From positions 558,001 to 622,000 of the forward strand of contig CAVSIP010000001.1 in assembly GCA_963728075.1 (NCBI GenBank): a DNA stretch of 64,000 bases, given 5' to 3'. The position numbers and the translations under genes are program-made. Numbering within the stretch: the first letter of the stretch is position 1; every line of letters starts with the position of its first letter. Shown in pieces: positions 8,522 through 16,713 of this stretch. The DNA comes from CAVSIP01 sp963728075 (lineage in GTDB: Bacteria > Actinomycetota > Actinomycetes > JAFAQI01 > DASSKL01). Below the pieces are notes generated by a model. That model did not search any database. It was given only the letters and a program-made list of their open reading frames with translations, and had not been told where the DNA came from.

Positions 8522-9547
8522 TCAGGCGGTGGCCTCGGTGTCCCGCACCGGCGGTGGGTCGAACAGGTTGCGCCGGGGTCGAGCTCCGCTCTCTGCGCGC
8601 CGCTTCGCGTCCCACCAGTAGAACAGCCCGATGTCGGCCACGAGCAGCACGAGGATGATCCGCTTGCGGTCCCATCGCTCGACCGGCTGCGCCGCCACGG
8701 GGCGCGAGGGCATCGCCAGCTGAGGCGGCGCCGCGGGCTGCCGGTCGTTGCCGGCGACGACCGGCGACTGGTCCAGGCCCGGCGCCGAGGGCTGCGCGGG
8801 CTCGAAGGCGCCGGAGGGCATCGGCGGGGGAGCCTGCGTGGACGGCGGTGGTGGGCCACCGGCGTCGCTCGGCGAGCCGGCGCCCGTCCCGCTCAGACCG
8901 CTCGTCCCGCTGCTGCGCACCTCGACCTGCCCGGCGGTCACCTTGTCGAAGGCGATGTCGAAGGCCGGGTAGGTGCTGGTCGGCGCCCCGGGGACGGTGC
9001 CGCCGCCGGGCGCGTTCACCTCACCGGGAACGAGCACGATGTCGACGGTGTCGCCCTGGTCGAGCAGCGACAGGTCGAACGTCATGGTCTTGCCGTCACT
9101 GGACAGCTCCCCGTTCACGCTGCCCTTGGCGCAGTCGGCGGCGGGCGCGGACGAGAGGTCGCCCGCGCCGCCGTCCGGAACCTTCCAGTTCCCCTTGGCC
9201 GGGCAGGCGAGCACCGGTGTCGCGTTGAGCCCGGCCGCCGCAGCAGCGTCTGCCGACTCCATCTGGGCGATCTTCAGCTGCAGCGTGGGCGCGGACTCGC
9301 CGTCACCGAGGCTGAAGCGCAGCGCGGAGACCGCCTGCGGGCCACTGGGGCTTGCGCTCACGTACAGACCGCCCGCAGGCACCTGCGGCGCGGCGCCGGC
9401 GCTGCCGCCGGACCACCAGTACGCGGCCTGGACGCCGCTCACCGCGAGGGCCGGGCCGGCGCTGCCGACGAGCAGCCCGGTGACCCCGACCGCGGTCGCG
9501 ACGCGCAGGCGGGCGCGACCCGGGCGTGCGTGCTTGCCGCGGCTCAT
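8522..9547 (-). CDS. secreted membrane-anchored protein at the end of the HAAT operon
   Basis: 341 residues, not a family I recognise. An N-terminal signal peptide is clear (basic start, ATAVGVTGLLVGSAGPALA). A beta-rich domain of about 40-195 follows, with two cysteines (VLACPAKG, ADCAKG) that could form a disulfide. Next comes a proline/glycine/serine-rich linker (about 200-290), one C-terminal transmembrane segment (IILVLLVADIGLFYWW) and a basic cytoplasmic tail. The topology is an exported domain on a stalk tied to the membrane. Its start overlaps the stop of the MFS-ABC fusion gene by ATGA, so it is translated with the transporter and probably helps it, for instance as an outer docking or stabilising subunit (inference). 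Confidence 0.75.
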   Translation of the reverse strand: MSRGKHARPGRARLRVATAVGVTGLLVGSAGPALAVSGVQAAYWWSGGSAGAAPQVPAGGLYVSASPSGPQAVSALRFSLGDGESAPTLQLKIAQMESADAAAAAGLNATPVLACPAKGNWKVPDGGAGDLSSAPAADCAKGSVNGELSSDGKTMTFDLSLLDQGDTVDIVLVPGEVNAPGGGTVPGAPTSTYPAFDIAFDKVTAGQVEVRSSGTSGLSGTGAGSPSDAGGPPPPSTQAPPPMPSGAFEPAQPSAPGLDQSPVVAGNDRQPAAPPQLAMPSRPVAAQPVERWDRKRIILVLLVADIGLFYWWDAKRRAESGARPRRNLFDPPPVRDTEATA

Positions 9548-12500
9548 CGGCTCGCTCCCGTCTTGGTCGTGCGCCGGGCCCGGCGCGGCTTCGGCGCGGC
9601 GGCCTGCTCACCGGAGCGGTAGATCGCCGCCTCGTTGGTGCCGAGGTACGACGCCACCACCCGCGGGTGCTGGACGACGTCCTGTGGCCGGCCGCTGGCG
9701 ATCACGGCACCGAGCTCCAGCGCGAGCATGGTGTCGGAGATGCTCGTGATGAGCGGCATGTCGTGCTCGATGACGAGCAGCGCGCAGCCGAGCTCACGCT
9801 GGATGCGCAGCAGCAGGGGGCCGAGCGCCTCGGTCTCGCGCTGGGCGATGCCAGAGCTCGGCTCGTCGAGGATGAGCACCGAGGGACGGTGCGCGATGGA
9901 CATCGCCAGGTCGACGATGCGGCGGCTGCCGGTCGACAGCTCGGAGACGTATTTGTTGCGGAAGGCGTCCAGACCCAGCAGCTCGACGAGCTCGTTGACC
10001 TCCCAGGCCACTTCGCTCTCGCTGTCCGACACCGCCGGCAGGCCCAGCGCGGACGCTACCGGGTCGCGCACGGCGATGTGCCGTTCGAAGGCGGTCGCGA
10101 TGTTCTCGAGCACGGTCATGGAGGGGAACAGCCGGGCGTCCTGGAACGAACGGCCGAGACCGGCCCGGGCCCGGCGGTCGGGGCTCCACGTGGTGATGTC
10201 CTGGCCGTGGAACCGGATCCAGCCCTGGGCCGGCCGGACGAAGCCGGAGATGGTGTCGAACACCGTGGTCTTTCCGGCGCCGTTGGGACCGATGAGGCCG
10301 AGGATCTCGCCCTCGTGCAGATCGAAGCCCGCGTGGTCGACGGCCTGCACGCCACCGAAGCGAACGACCACGTCGTCGAGGCTGAGCACGACCGGGGCGT
10401 CAGCAGCGAGCGCCGGCCGGCGGTCCTCGGCCCGCGCTGCCGCTCGCTGCTTGGGTGCCTCGTCGGCGACGCCGGACTTGGCCGCCCCCTCGAGGAAGAC
10501 CGAGCGCAGGATGTCGTCGCGGTCGAGCAGGTCCGAGGTGGGTCCGGAGAAGCGCACCTCGCCCTTCTCCATGAACACCGCGCGTTCGGCGAGCGTGAGC
10601 GCGACGTTCACCGACTGCTCGACGATGATGATCGTGGTGCCCTGCGCGTGGATCTCGCGGACGACGTCCACGAGCTGCCCGACGATCGTGGGCGCCAGGC
10701 CGAGGCTGAGCTCGTCGATCATGAGCAGCTTCGGCTTGGAGATCAGCGCCATCGCCAGCCCGAGCATCTGCTGCTCGCCGCCGGAGAGGTTTCCCGCGAG
10801 CGCGTCGCCACGCGTCACGAGGACGGGGAACAGCTCGCGGGCCCGTGCGGCCGCCGCCTTGACGTGCGCCTCGTCGTCTTTGCGGTACAGCCACCCGGCC
10901 AGGCGCAGGCACTCGTTCACCGTCAGCGTGGGGAACACGCTGCGCCCGCCGGGCATCTGGACGATGCCGAGCTTTGCCGACGTCATCGGGTCCAGGTGCG
11001 TGACGTCACGGCCCTCGAAGAAGATCGACCCGGCGGCGGGGTCGACCAGCCCCGAGATGGCCTTGAGGAGCGTCGACTTGCCTGCGCCGTTCGTGCCCAG
11101 CAGAGCGACGATCTCGTTCTCGGCGACCTCGAGGTCGACTTCGAAGAGCACCTGCACCTTGTCGTACGCGACGTCGACCTTGTTCACCAGCAGCAGGGCC
11201 TGGTCGCCGGCGTCCCGGCGACGGCGGCGCATCTCCACGGTGGTCGCCAGCGTGCGCAGGGCCTTCGCCGCGTCGCCGGCGACGAAGCGTCTCGCCGACG
11301 CGAGCGTGGCACCACCGATGAACCACCAGGGCAGCAGCGCGCCGAGAGCCAGCCGGTAGTTCTGGGTGTCGCCCCGAGCGGAGAGGTTCGCTGCGGGCCA
11401 GAAGGTGCCGACACCGATGACCCAGATCAGGAAGACGCCGGCGACGAGGAACAGCGAGCCGAAGCCGAATGACAGGGTACGGACGCGTGCGGGCGACACC
11501 ATCGACTGGACCGTGTAGAAGGGCGGGTAGAAGGCACCGCCGAAGAAGCTCGTCGCGAACCCGAGGACGATCGAGATGGGCAGCGTCGGTGCCACGGCGA
11601 CGCCGAGCAGGCCCACGCCGACCATCACCAGGGCGTAGCCGGCATAGCGAAGCGGCTCGCCGGCTTCCTTGGCCAGCCAGCGCCGGGTCAGCAGGCCGGC
11701 GAGGATCACGCCGGCGAACTGGAAGCTCGCGTTACCTGCTCCGATGATGCCTCGCCCCAGCGGTTCGACCCCGTACACGCGCTCGAGGTACAGCGGCAGC
11801 ACGAACGACAGCGGGATGACGCCGGCGCCGATGAACAGGTTCGCGGTGTACTGCCGCTTCAGCGTCGGGACGGCCAGCAGCGTACGCATCGCCTCGCTGA
11901 ACCGGACGTGCTCTTCCTGCTCGGCCTCAGCGGCAGCGTCCGGGTCGTCGGTGCCGCCGCGGCGCGGCTCGCGCAGCCGCAGGGCCACCAGCGCCGCGGT
12001 GACCGTCGGGACCACGAGGGCCACGAACGCCGCCCGCCAGTCGAAGAAGTGCGCCATCAGCCCCGCGAAGGCGGGACCGACGATCGCTCCCAGGAACAGC
12101 GCGTTCTGGTGGACTGCGTAGGCGCGGGGTCGCTCCTCGGCTCCGTAGAAGTCGGCGAGCAGCGAGTTGTGGATCGGATTGTTCGCGACGACGCCGATGC
12201 CGTTGCCGAGCCGGACGAGGACCAGGAACAGGATGGAGCCGACGACCCCGGTGAGCATGGAGAACACGCCGGCGAACAGGCCGCACACCACGGCGAGCTT
12301 CGTGCGCGGAAGCCGGTCGGCGTAGTGGCTGATGGGGATCGACAGGGCGAGCACCAGGGACAGGTTCGCGATGACGATCAGCCCGAAGGCCTTGTCGGAC
12401 AGGTTGAACGCGCGCTCGATGTTCGGAGCCAGGACCCCGAACGCCGCCGTGTCGAACTCGTCGAAGAAGTAGACGGCGGTCAGGACGACCAGCGCGAGCA

Positions 12501-12573
12501 CCGCGCCCTGGGCCCGGCCACGAGCGCGACCGCCTGCCGGCGTGGGGCTCTCGATGTCGGTGAGGGCGGTCAT
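9544..12573 (-). CDS. MFS carrier fused to LivF- and LivG-type ABC ATPases
   Basis: 1009 residues with three modules. Residues 20-430 are a 12-segment MFS carrier (motif A around HYADRLPRTK). Residues 460-695 are a LivF-type ATPase: Walker A GTNGAGKST 493-501, signature LSGGEQQ 596-602, Walker B LLMIDE 616-621, and VEQ in place of the H-loop histidine, as is normal for LivF. Residues 728-985 are a LivG-type ATPase: Walker A GPNGAGKTT 762-770, degenerate signature LSTGSRR 879-885, Walker B LILDE 900-904, H-loop IEHD. The frame is continuous with no gap or frameshift. The ATPases should drive the LivH-LivM fusion encoded just upstream, whose stop overlaps this start (ATGA, with a GGGAGGA site). 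What the MFS half does is unknown: an anchor, an exporter partner, or a second uptake path. Confidence 0.92.
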   Translation of the reverse strand: MTALTDIESPTPAGGRARGRAQGAVLALVVLTAVYFFDEFDTAAFGVLAPNIERAFNLSDKAFGLIVIANLSLVLALSIPISHYADRLPRTKLAVVCGLFAGVFSMLTGVVGSILFLVLVRLGNGIGVVANNPIHNSLLADFYGAEERPRAYAVHQNALFLGAIVGPAFAGLMAHFFDWRAAFVALVVPTVTAALVALRLREPRRGGTDDPDAAAEAEQEEHVRFSEAMRTLLAVPTLKRQYTANLFIGAGVIPLSFVLPLYLERVYGVEPLGRGIIGAGNASFQFAGVILAGLLTRRWLAKEAGEPLRYAGYALVMVGVGLLGVAVAPTLPISIVLGFATSFFGGAFYPPFYTVQSMVSPARVRTLSFGFGSLFLVAGVFLIWVIGVGTFWPAANLSARGDTQNYRLALGALLPWWFIGGATLASARRFVAGDAAKALRTLATTVEMRRRRRDAGDQALLLVNKVDVAYDKVQVLFEVDLEVAENEIVALLGTNGAGKSTLLKAISGLVDPAAGSIFFEGRDVTHLDPMTSAKLGIVQMPGGRSVFPTLTVNECLRLAGWLYRKDDEAHVKAAAARARELFPVLVTRGDALAGNLSGGEQQMLGLAMALISKPKLLMIDELSLGLAPTIVGQLVDVVREIHAQGTTIIIVEQSVNVALTLAERAVFMEKGEVRFSGPTSDLLDRDDILRSVFLEGAAKSGVADEAPKQRAAARAEDRRPALAADAPVVLSLDDVVVRFGGVQAVDHAGFDLHEGEILGLIGPNGAGKTTVFDTISGFVRPAQGWIRFHGQDITTWSPDRRARAGLGRSFQDARLFPSMTVLENIATAFERHIAVRDPVASALGLPAVSDSESEVAWEVNELVELLGLDAFRNKYVSELSTGSRRIVDLAMSIAHRPSVLILDEPSSGIAQRETEALGPLLLRIQRELGCALLVIEHDMPLITSISDTMLALELGAVIASGRPQDVVQHPRVVASYLGTNEAAIYRSGEQAAAPKPRRARRTTKTGASR

Positions 12574-14852
12574 GCGTTCCTCCCGGCGGTGCTTGCCATG
12601 GTCGTCGCGCCGGTGGCCGGTTCGGCCGGTTCGGCCGGTTCGGTCGGCGGCTTGCGGCGCCGGCCGGCCAGCTCCACGGAGGCGGTGGCCGCGAGGAGCA
12701 CGTCCTCCTCCTGATGGGGATCGGTCACCGTCACGTCCCGGGTGTCGGCGACCAGGCTGGGGACAAGGATGCCCTTGCGCTCAGCCAGCTTGCGGAGCAT
12801 CGCGTCGCGAGCACCGTAGAACCACTGCGCGAGCCCGCCGGGGACGACGTAGAGCAGGAACAGCACCCCCGCGCCGCTCGTGAGCAGCTGAGCCTGCGCG
12901 GACAGCCCGCCGTACTTCAGGCCGCCGATGAACAGGGTGCCGAGCATGGCGCCCGGCAGCGAGGTCACGCCGCCGATGACCACGATCGACAGCAGCAGCA
13001 GGCTGACCTGCGGGTCGAACGCACCGACCTGCACGGTCTGCTGGTCGTAGGCGAACAGCGAGCCGGCGATCGCGGCCCAGAAGCCGGACAGCGCGAAGGC
13101 GGACAGGCGGGCCATCGGCACGCTGATGCCGTAGCTCTGCGCTCCCCGTTCGTTGTCCCGGGCCGCGATCATCACCCGCCCGGCACGGCTGTTGCGCAGG
13201 GCCCGCGCGGACAGCAGGGACAGCACCAGGAAGCCGAGGGTCAGCAGGTAGAAGTTCTTCGGGTCGTCGATGGAGTACTGGCCGAACAGCCGCGGCCGTA
13301 CGATCTGCTCCACGCCGCCCGGTAGCAGGCTGGGGAAGTAGCTCGGGGAGAGCAGGTACACCTGAACGGCGATGCCGAACGCCAGTGTCGTGACGGCCAG
13401 GTAGAGGCCCTGGATACGCAGCGCCGGCAGCCCGATCAGCACGGAGGCGACGGCACCGGCGAGGCCGGAGAGCAGCACCGTGATGAAGAAGTCGCCGTGC
13501 AGGTGCAGGCCGACGGCACTGGTGATGAGCGCACCGACGCCGGCGAACCCCCACTGGCCGAGGCTGATCTGGCCGGCCCAGCCCGTCAGCATCACGAGGG
13601 ACACCGCGACCATGCCGTAGATGACGACGACCGAGGCGAGAATCTGCTGCTCCAGCCCGGTGATGAACGGCAGCAGGACCGCTGCTGCAATGGCCACCAC
13701 GCCGAGCCCGAGCCGGCCCCACTGGACCTCGGCGAGCGGGCGCAGCTCGGGCGGTGTGGGCCGGAACATCGCCGCCAGCGACCAGGTCGCCAGGCCGCTG
13801 TCCTCACCGCGTGAGAGCTTGCGCCGCTGCAGCAGCATCGCCCCCAGCAGGATGGGGAGCATGACCGCGCTCGCGATCGACTGGTCGTGCGTGGAGTAGT
13901 AGAGGGACTGCTCGAGCACGCCGATCGCCACGCCGGCGGCCAGCGCGACGGAGAACACCTCCATGCGCGCGATGACGGCCGCAGCCAGCGAGTACAGCAG
14001 CACGTAGGGACCGATGTCCGCCCCGATCGGCAGCCCGATGACCGGGATGCGGAGGAACACGCCGAGCGCGGACAGCGCGGTCCCGAGCATCCAGACGATG
14101 GACGACAGGCGGTTGGTGGAGATGCCGAGCAGCTTGGCGCGATCGGCGTTCTCCGCCGCCGCGCGCACCGCCATGCCGATGTCGGTGTAGCGGAAGAACA
14201 GCGTCAGGCCGACCACCACCACCACTGCGGCGAACACGATGACGATGGAGTTCGCGTCGAAGATGAGCGGGTTGATCGTGAAGGAGAGGCCGGAGAAGGG
14301 CGTCTTGGGGGGCGAGGGGTCGACGAGGAAGTCGCCGCCGATCCACTTCGGCATGTAGAACTGCAGCACGGCGAAGATCAGCGCGACACCGATCGTGGCC
14401 ACCGAGAGCACGAGCCGCGGGGCGCTGGCGAACCGGCGCACGATGAGCAGCTCGACCAGCCATCCGGACAGCACCGCCGCGACCATCGCGATCACGAAGG
14501 CGACGAGGTACGGCACGTGCTGCACCTTGATGAGCAGCACGGCAAGGACGGCGGCGACGGCGCCCATCTCGGCCTGGGCGAAGTTGATGATCCGGTTCGC
14601 CCGGTAGATGAGGATGAGGCCGAGCGCGACCATGCCGTACAGCAGGCCGATCAGCGCGCCGAACACCACGACACCAGCCGGTGGCGGGTTGCTCAGTGCC
14701 AGGTGCAGGACGGCGTACAGGGCGAGGTAGGACCCGACGACGCGCGTGACGGGGCCCAGGCGCGGGTGCTTCCAGACACGGCGGATGACCGCGCCGGCTG
14801 CGCCGTCGCTCACCTGCTCCCGCAGGCTTGCCAGGTCAGGTCGTGCCGGCAC
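12570..14852 (-). CDS. fused LivH-LivM branched-chain amino acid-type ABC permease
   Basis: 760 residues, about the sum of LivH and LivM. The LivH half (about 50-335) has the hallmark YRANRIINFAQAEMGA and an EAA-type coupling loop AAENADRAKLLGIS. The LivM half (about 375-680) has TGWAGQISLGQWGFAGVGA and the second coupling loop AARDNERGAQSYGIS. A charged cytoplasmic tail ends in three EPA repeats. The start is GTG 14852, selected by an AAGGAGG site five bases upstream inside the end of the binding-protein gene. It forms the membrane channel of a HAAT importer for amino acids, amides or related carboxylates. A single-chain LivHM means one copy could bind the fused LivF-LivG pair directly. Confidence 0.92.
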   Translation of the reverse strand: MPARPDLASLREQVSDGAAGAVIRRVWKHPRLGPVTRVVGSYLALYAVLHLALSNPPPAGVVVFGALIGLLYGMVALGLILIYRANRIINFAQAEMGAVAAVLAVLLIKVQHVPYLVAFVIAMVAAVLSGWLVELLIVRRFASAPRLVLSVATIGVALIFAVLQFYMPKWIGGDFLVDPSPPKTPFSGLSFTINPLIFDANSIVIVFAAVVVVVGLTLFFRYTDIGMAVRAAAENADRAKLLGISTNRLSSIVWMLGTALSALGVFLRIPVIGLPIGADIGPYVLLYSLAAAVIARMEVFSVALAAGVAIGVLEQSLYYSTHDQSIASAVMLPILLGAMLLQRRKLSRGEDSGLATWSLAAMFRPTPPELRPLAEVQWGRLGLGVVAIAAAVLLPFITGLEQQILASVVVIYGMVAVSLVMLTGWAGQISLGQWGFAGVGALITSAVGLHLHGDFFITVLLSGLAGAVASVLIGLPALRIQGLYLAVTTLAFGIAVQVYLLSPSYFPSLLPGGVEQIVRPRLFGQYSIDDPKNFYLLTLGFLVLSLLSARALRNSRAGRVMIAARDNERGAQSYGISVPMARLSAFALSGFWAAIAGSLFAYDQQTVQVGAFDPQVSLLLLSIVVIGGVTSLPGAMLGTLFIGGLKYGGLSAQAQLLTSGAGVLFLLYVVPGGLAQWFYGARDAMLRKLAERKGILVPSLVADTRDVTVTDPHQEEDVLLAATASVELAGRRRKPPTEPAEPAEPATGATTMASTAGRNA
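12615..12641. repeat. three perfect 9-bp tandem repeats (GGCCGGTTC)
   Basis: Three head-to-tail copies of GGCCGGTTC at 12615-12623, 12624-12632 and 12633-12641 encode Glu-Pro-Ala repeats in the tail of the LivH-LivM fusion. A tract like this can change copy number by slippage without breaking the frame. Confidence 0.9.
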
Positions 14853-16692
14853 AGCTGCCTCCTTCGCTGAACAGCCCACTGGTCGAGGAGCTCCATGTGC
14901 CGAGCTGGTGCCGGGCGCCGTGGCTCAGTGAGAAGTACGCGCCTGGCTGGTTGTTGATGGGCGAGGTGGCCGTCGGGCAGAACCACACCTGGCGGAAGTC
15001 CTTGTAGCCGCTCCACGGGAACGGGTCGCGGTAGAACACCGTCGGGTTGATGTGGTCACCGCCCATGGCGGGTGCGTTGGTCATGCCCGCGCGGATCGTC
15101 TGGAGGTTGAGGCGGGGGCCGGCGTTCTGGATCATGTTCGCCATCGTGTTGACCCAGCCCCAGCCGATGTTGGTCGCGCCGCCGGGCTCGCCGCTGTTGC
15201 CGACGTCGTGCCACGCCTTCACCGCGTCGGAGTTGGAGAACGCCTGTGCGTCGCCGAGCTCGGACTGCCCGAAGGCGTGCTTCCAGACGTTCGGGTTGTA
15301 CAGCTGCGCCACGACGTCGTAGTCGAGGTAGCCGGTGCCGGTGAGCAGGATCTCCGGGTGGTAGTTCTGCTGGTCGCACGTGTTCGAGAAGAACACCGGT
15401 GCGATGGGGTCGTCGAAGGGCACCACGGTGGTGATGTGGTTCTGCTTCATCTGCGCGACGGTGGTGTTCGACTGCTGCTGCGCGGTGTTGATGTCGCTCG
15501 CGTAGGAGATGAGCATGGCCTTGGAGCCGCTGGTGCAGCCGTCGATGATCTGCTTGAGCAGCTCGGCGCTCCTCCGGAAGACCGGGTCCCCCTTGTTCTC
15601 GGGGAACGTGATCGCGACCTTGCGGACAGGCGGAGGGGCCGTGACGCCGTCCCACGTCATGACGTCGGTGCCGGCGTACTGCACGTGCTTGTTGGCGAGC
15701 TTCTTGCAGTAGTACTCGCCCAGGCTCTTCATCGTCTGCGTCCCGTTCGGCAGCACACCCCACCAGTACGGGGCCAGCTGGTCCAGGTAGGACTCCGGGA
15801 TCGACTCGCCTCCGGCGGAGCCACCGATGACGATCACGTGGTCCTGGGCCAGTCGCTGCATGAGGGCGGTCTGAGTGGCGACCGGAGCGAGCACGAAGGC
15901 GGGCTTCATGCCGGCGATGACGTCAGCTTCCGCCTGGTAGCAGGGCGGGTCCGGCGGGGTCAGCGAGCAGGAGCTCTGGTAGTAGGGGTAGCTGCAGTTG
16001 CTCTGCTGCTTGGAGCCCGCGTGGTTGCCGGGACCGTCCATCGACACGAGCTTGCGCCCGTAGAACTCCCAGCGCTTGTTGACCTCCTTGACGAAGGCCT
16101 GCAGCGACTCGCACAGCTGCTCGTTCGTGGTGGCCAGGTTCTTCTGCGCCAGGACCGCGTTGACCTGCGCGTTGGCCTGGCCGTTGTACCAGACGAAACG
16201 GACCTCCTTGGCCGTGACGCCGGTCATCGTGGCGCCGCCGTTGTCGCCGCCCTTCCAGACCGGACGGCACTGCGGCCGGTACGACGTCGGGCCCGCCTGC
16301 AGGCCGTTCTTGTCACAGTGGCTCATGTCGTTGCTGGCGTAGCCCCACTTGTTGAGGTTCCCGCCGCCGGTGCCGCTGGTACCCCCCGGTGCGGGCGCGG
16401 AGTCGGCCTGCCGGGAGGTTCCGGCCTGGCCCGCCGAGCCGCCCCCGGCCGTGGTCGCCTGGCCACCGGAGGCCCCTGACGTCTGCCCGGCGGTGCCCAC
16501 GGTGCCGCTCTGAGCGCCGCCGGACGTGTCGTAGGTCTGGCCGGCCGACCCGCCGCCGACGCCCTGGCTGACTCCCAGGGCGGCCTGCTTCGGCGGCGTC
16601 GACGGGGCGATGTAGACCAGCGCCACCTGGATCGCGACGAGCAGGGCGAGCGGTGCGTACCGGCGCCCGACGTCCTCAGGCCTGAGTGCCAT
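14836..16692 (-). CDS. membrane-anchored HAAT periplasmic-type binding protein 1
   Basis: 618 residues. It captures the substrate outside the cell and delivers it to the LivH-LivM permease. One N-terminal transmembrane helix (YAPLALLVAIQVALVYIA) has no lipobox, so the anchor is uncleaved rather than lipidated. A 70-residue Gly/Ser/Thr/Ala tether follows, then a type I binding-protein fold (about 110-600). In that fold MTGVTAKEVRFVWY, FPENKGDP and VAQMKQNHITTVVPFDD resemble the Leu/Ile/Val-binding receptor pattern. Eleven cysteines lie at positions also held in the next paralogue, which is unusual for this family. Its stop lies inside the ribosome-binding region of the permease gene, giving tight coupling. 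The ligand is unknown. Confidence 0.87.
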   Translation of the reverse strand: MALRPEDVGRRYAPLALLVAIQVALVYIAPSTPPKQAALGVSQGVGGGSAGQTYDTSGGAQSGTVGTAGQTSGASGGQATTAGGGSAGQAGTSRQADSAPAPGGTSGTGGGNLNKWGYASNDMSHCDKNGLQAGPTSYRPQCRPVWKGGDNGGATMTGVTAKEVRFVWYNGQANAQVNAVLAQKNLATTNEQLCESLQAFVKEVNKRWEFYGRKLVSMDGPGNHAGSKQQSNCSYPYYQSSCSLTPPDPPCYQAEADVIAGMKPAFVLAPVATQTALMQRLAQDHVIVIGGSAGGESIPESYLDQLAPYWWGVLPNGTQTMKSLGEYYCKKLANKHVQYAGTDVMTWDGVTAPPPVRKVAITFPENKGDPVFRRSAELLKQIIDGCTSGSKAMLISYASDINTAQQQSNTTVAQMKQNHITTVVPFDDPIAPVFFSNTCDQQNYHPEILLTGTGYLDYDVVAQLYNPNVWKHAFGQSELGDAQAFSNSDAVKAWHDVGNSGEPGGATNIGWGWVNTMANMIQNAGPRLNLQTIRAGMTNAPAMGGDHINPTVFYRDPFPWSGYKDFRQVWFCPTATSPINNQPGAYFSLSHGARHQLGTWSSSTSGLFSEGGSCAGTT

Positions 16693-16713
16693 CGTGCTGT
16701 CTCCGTTCCGGCC

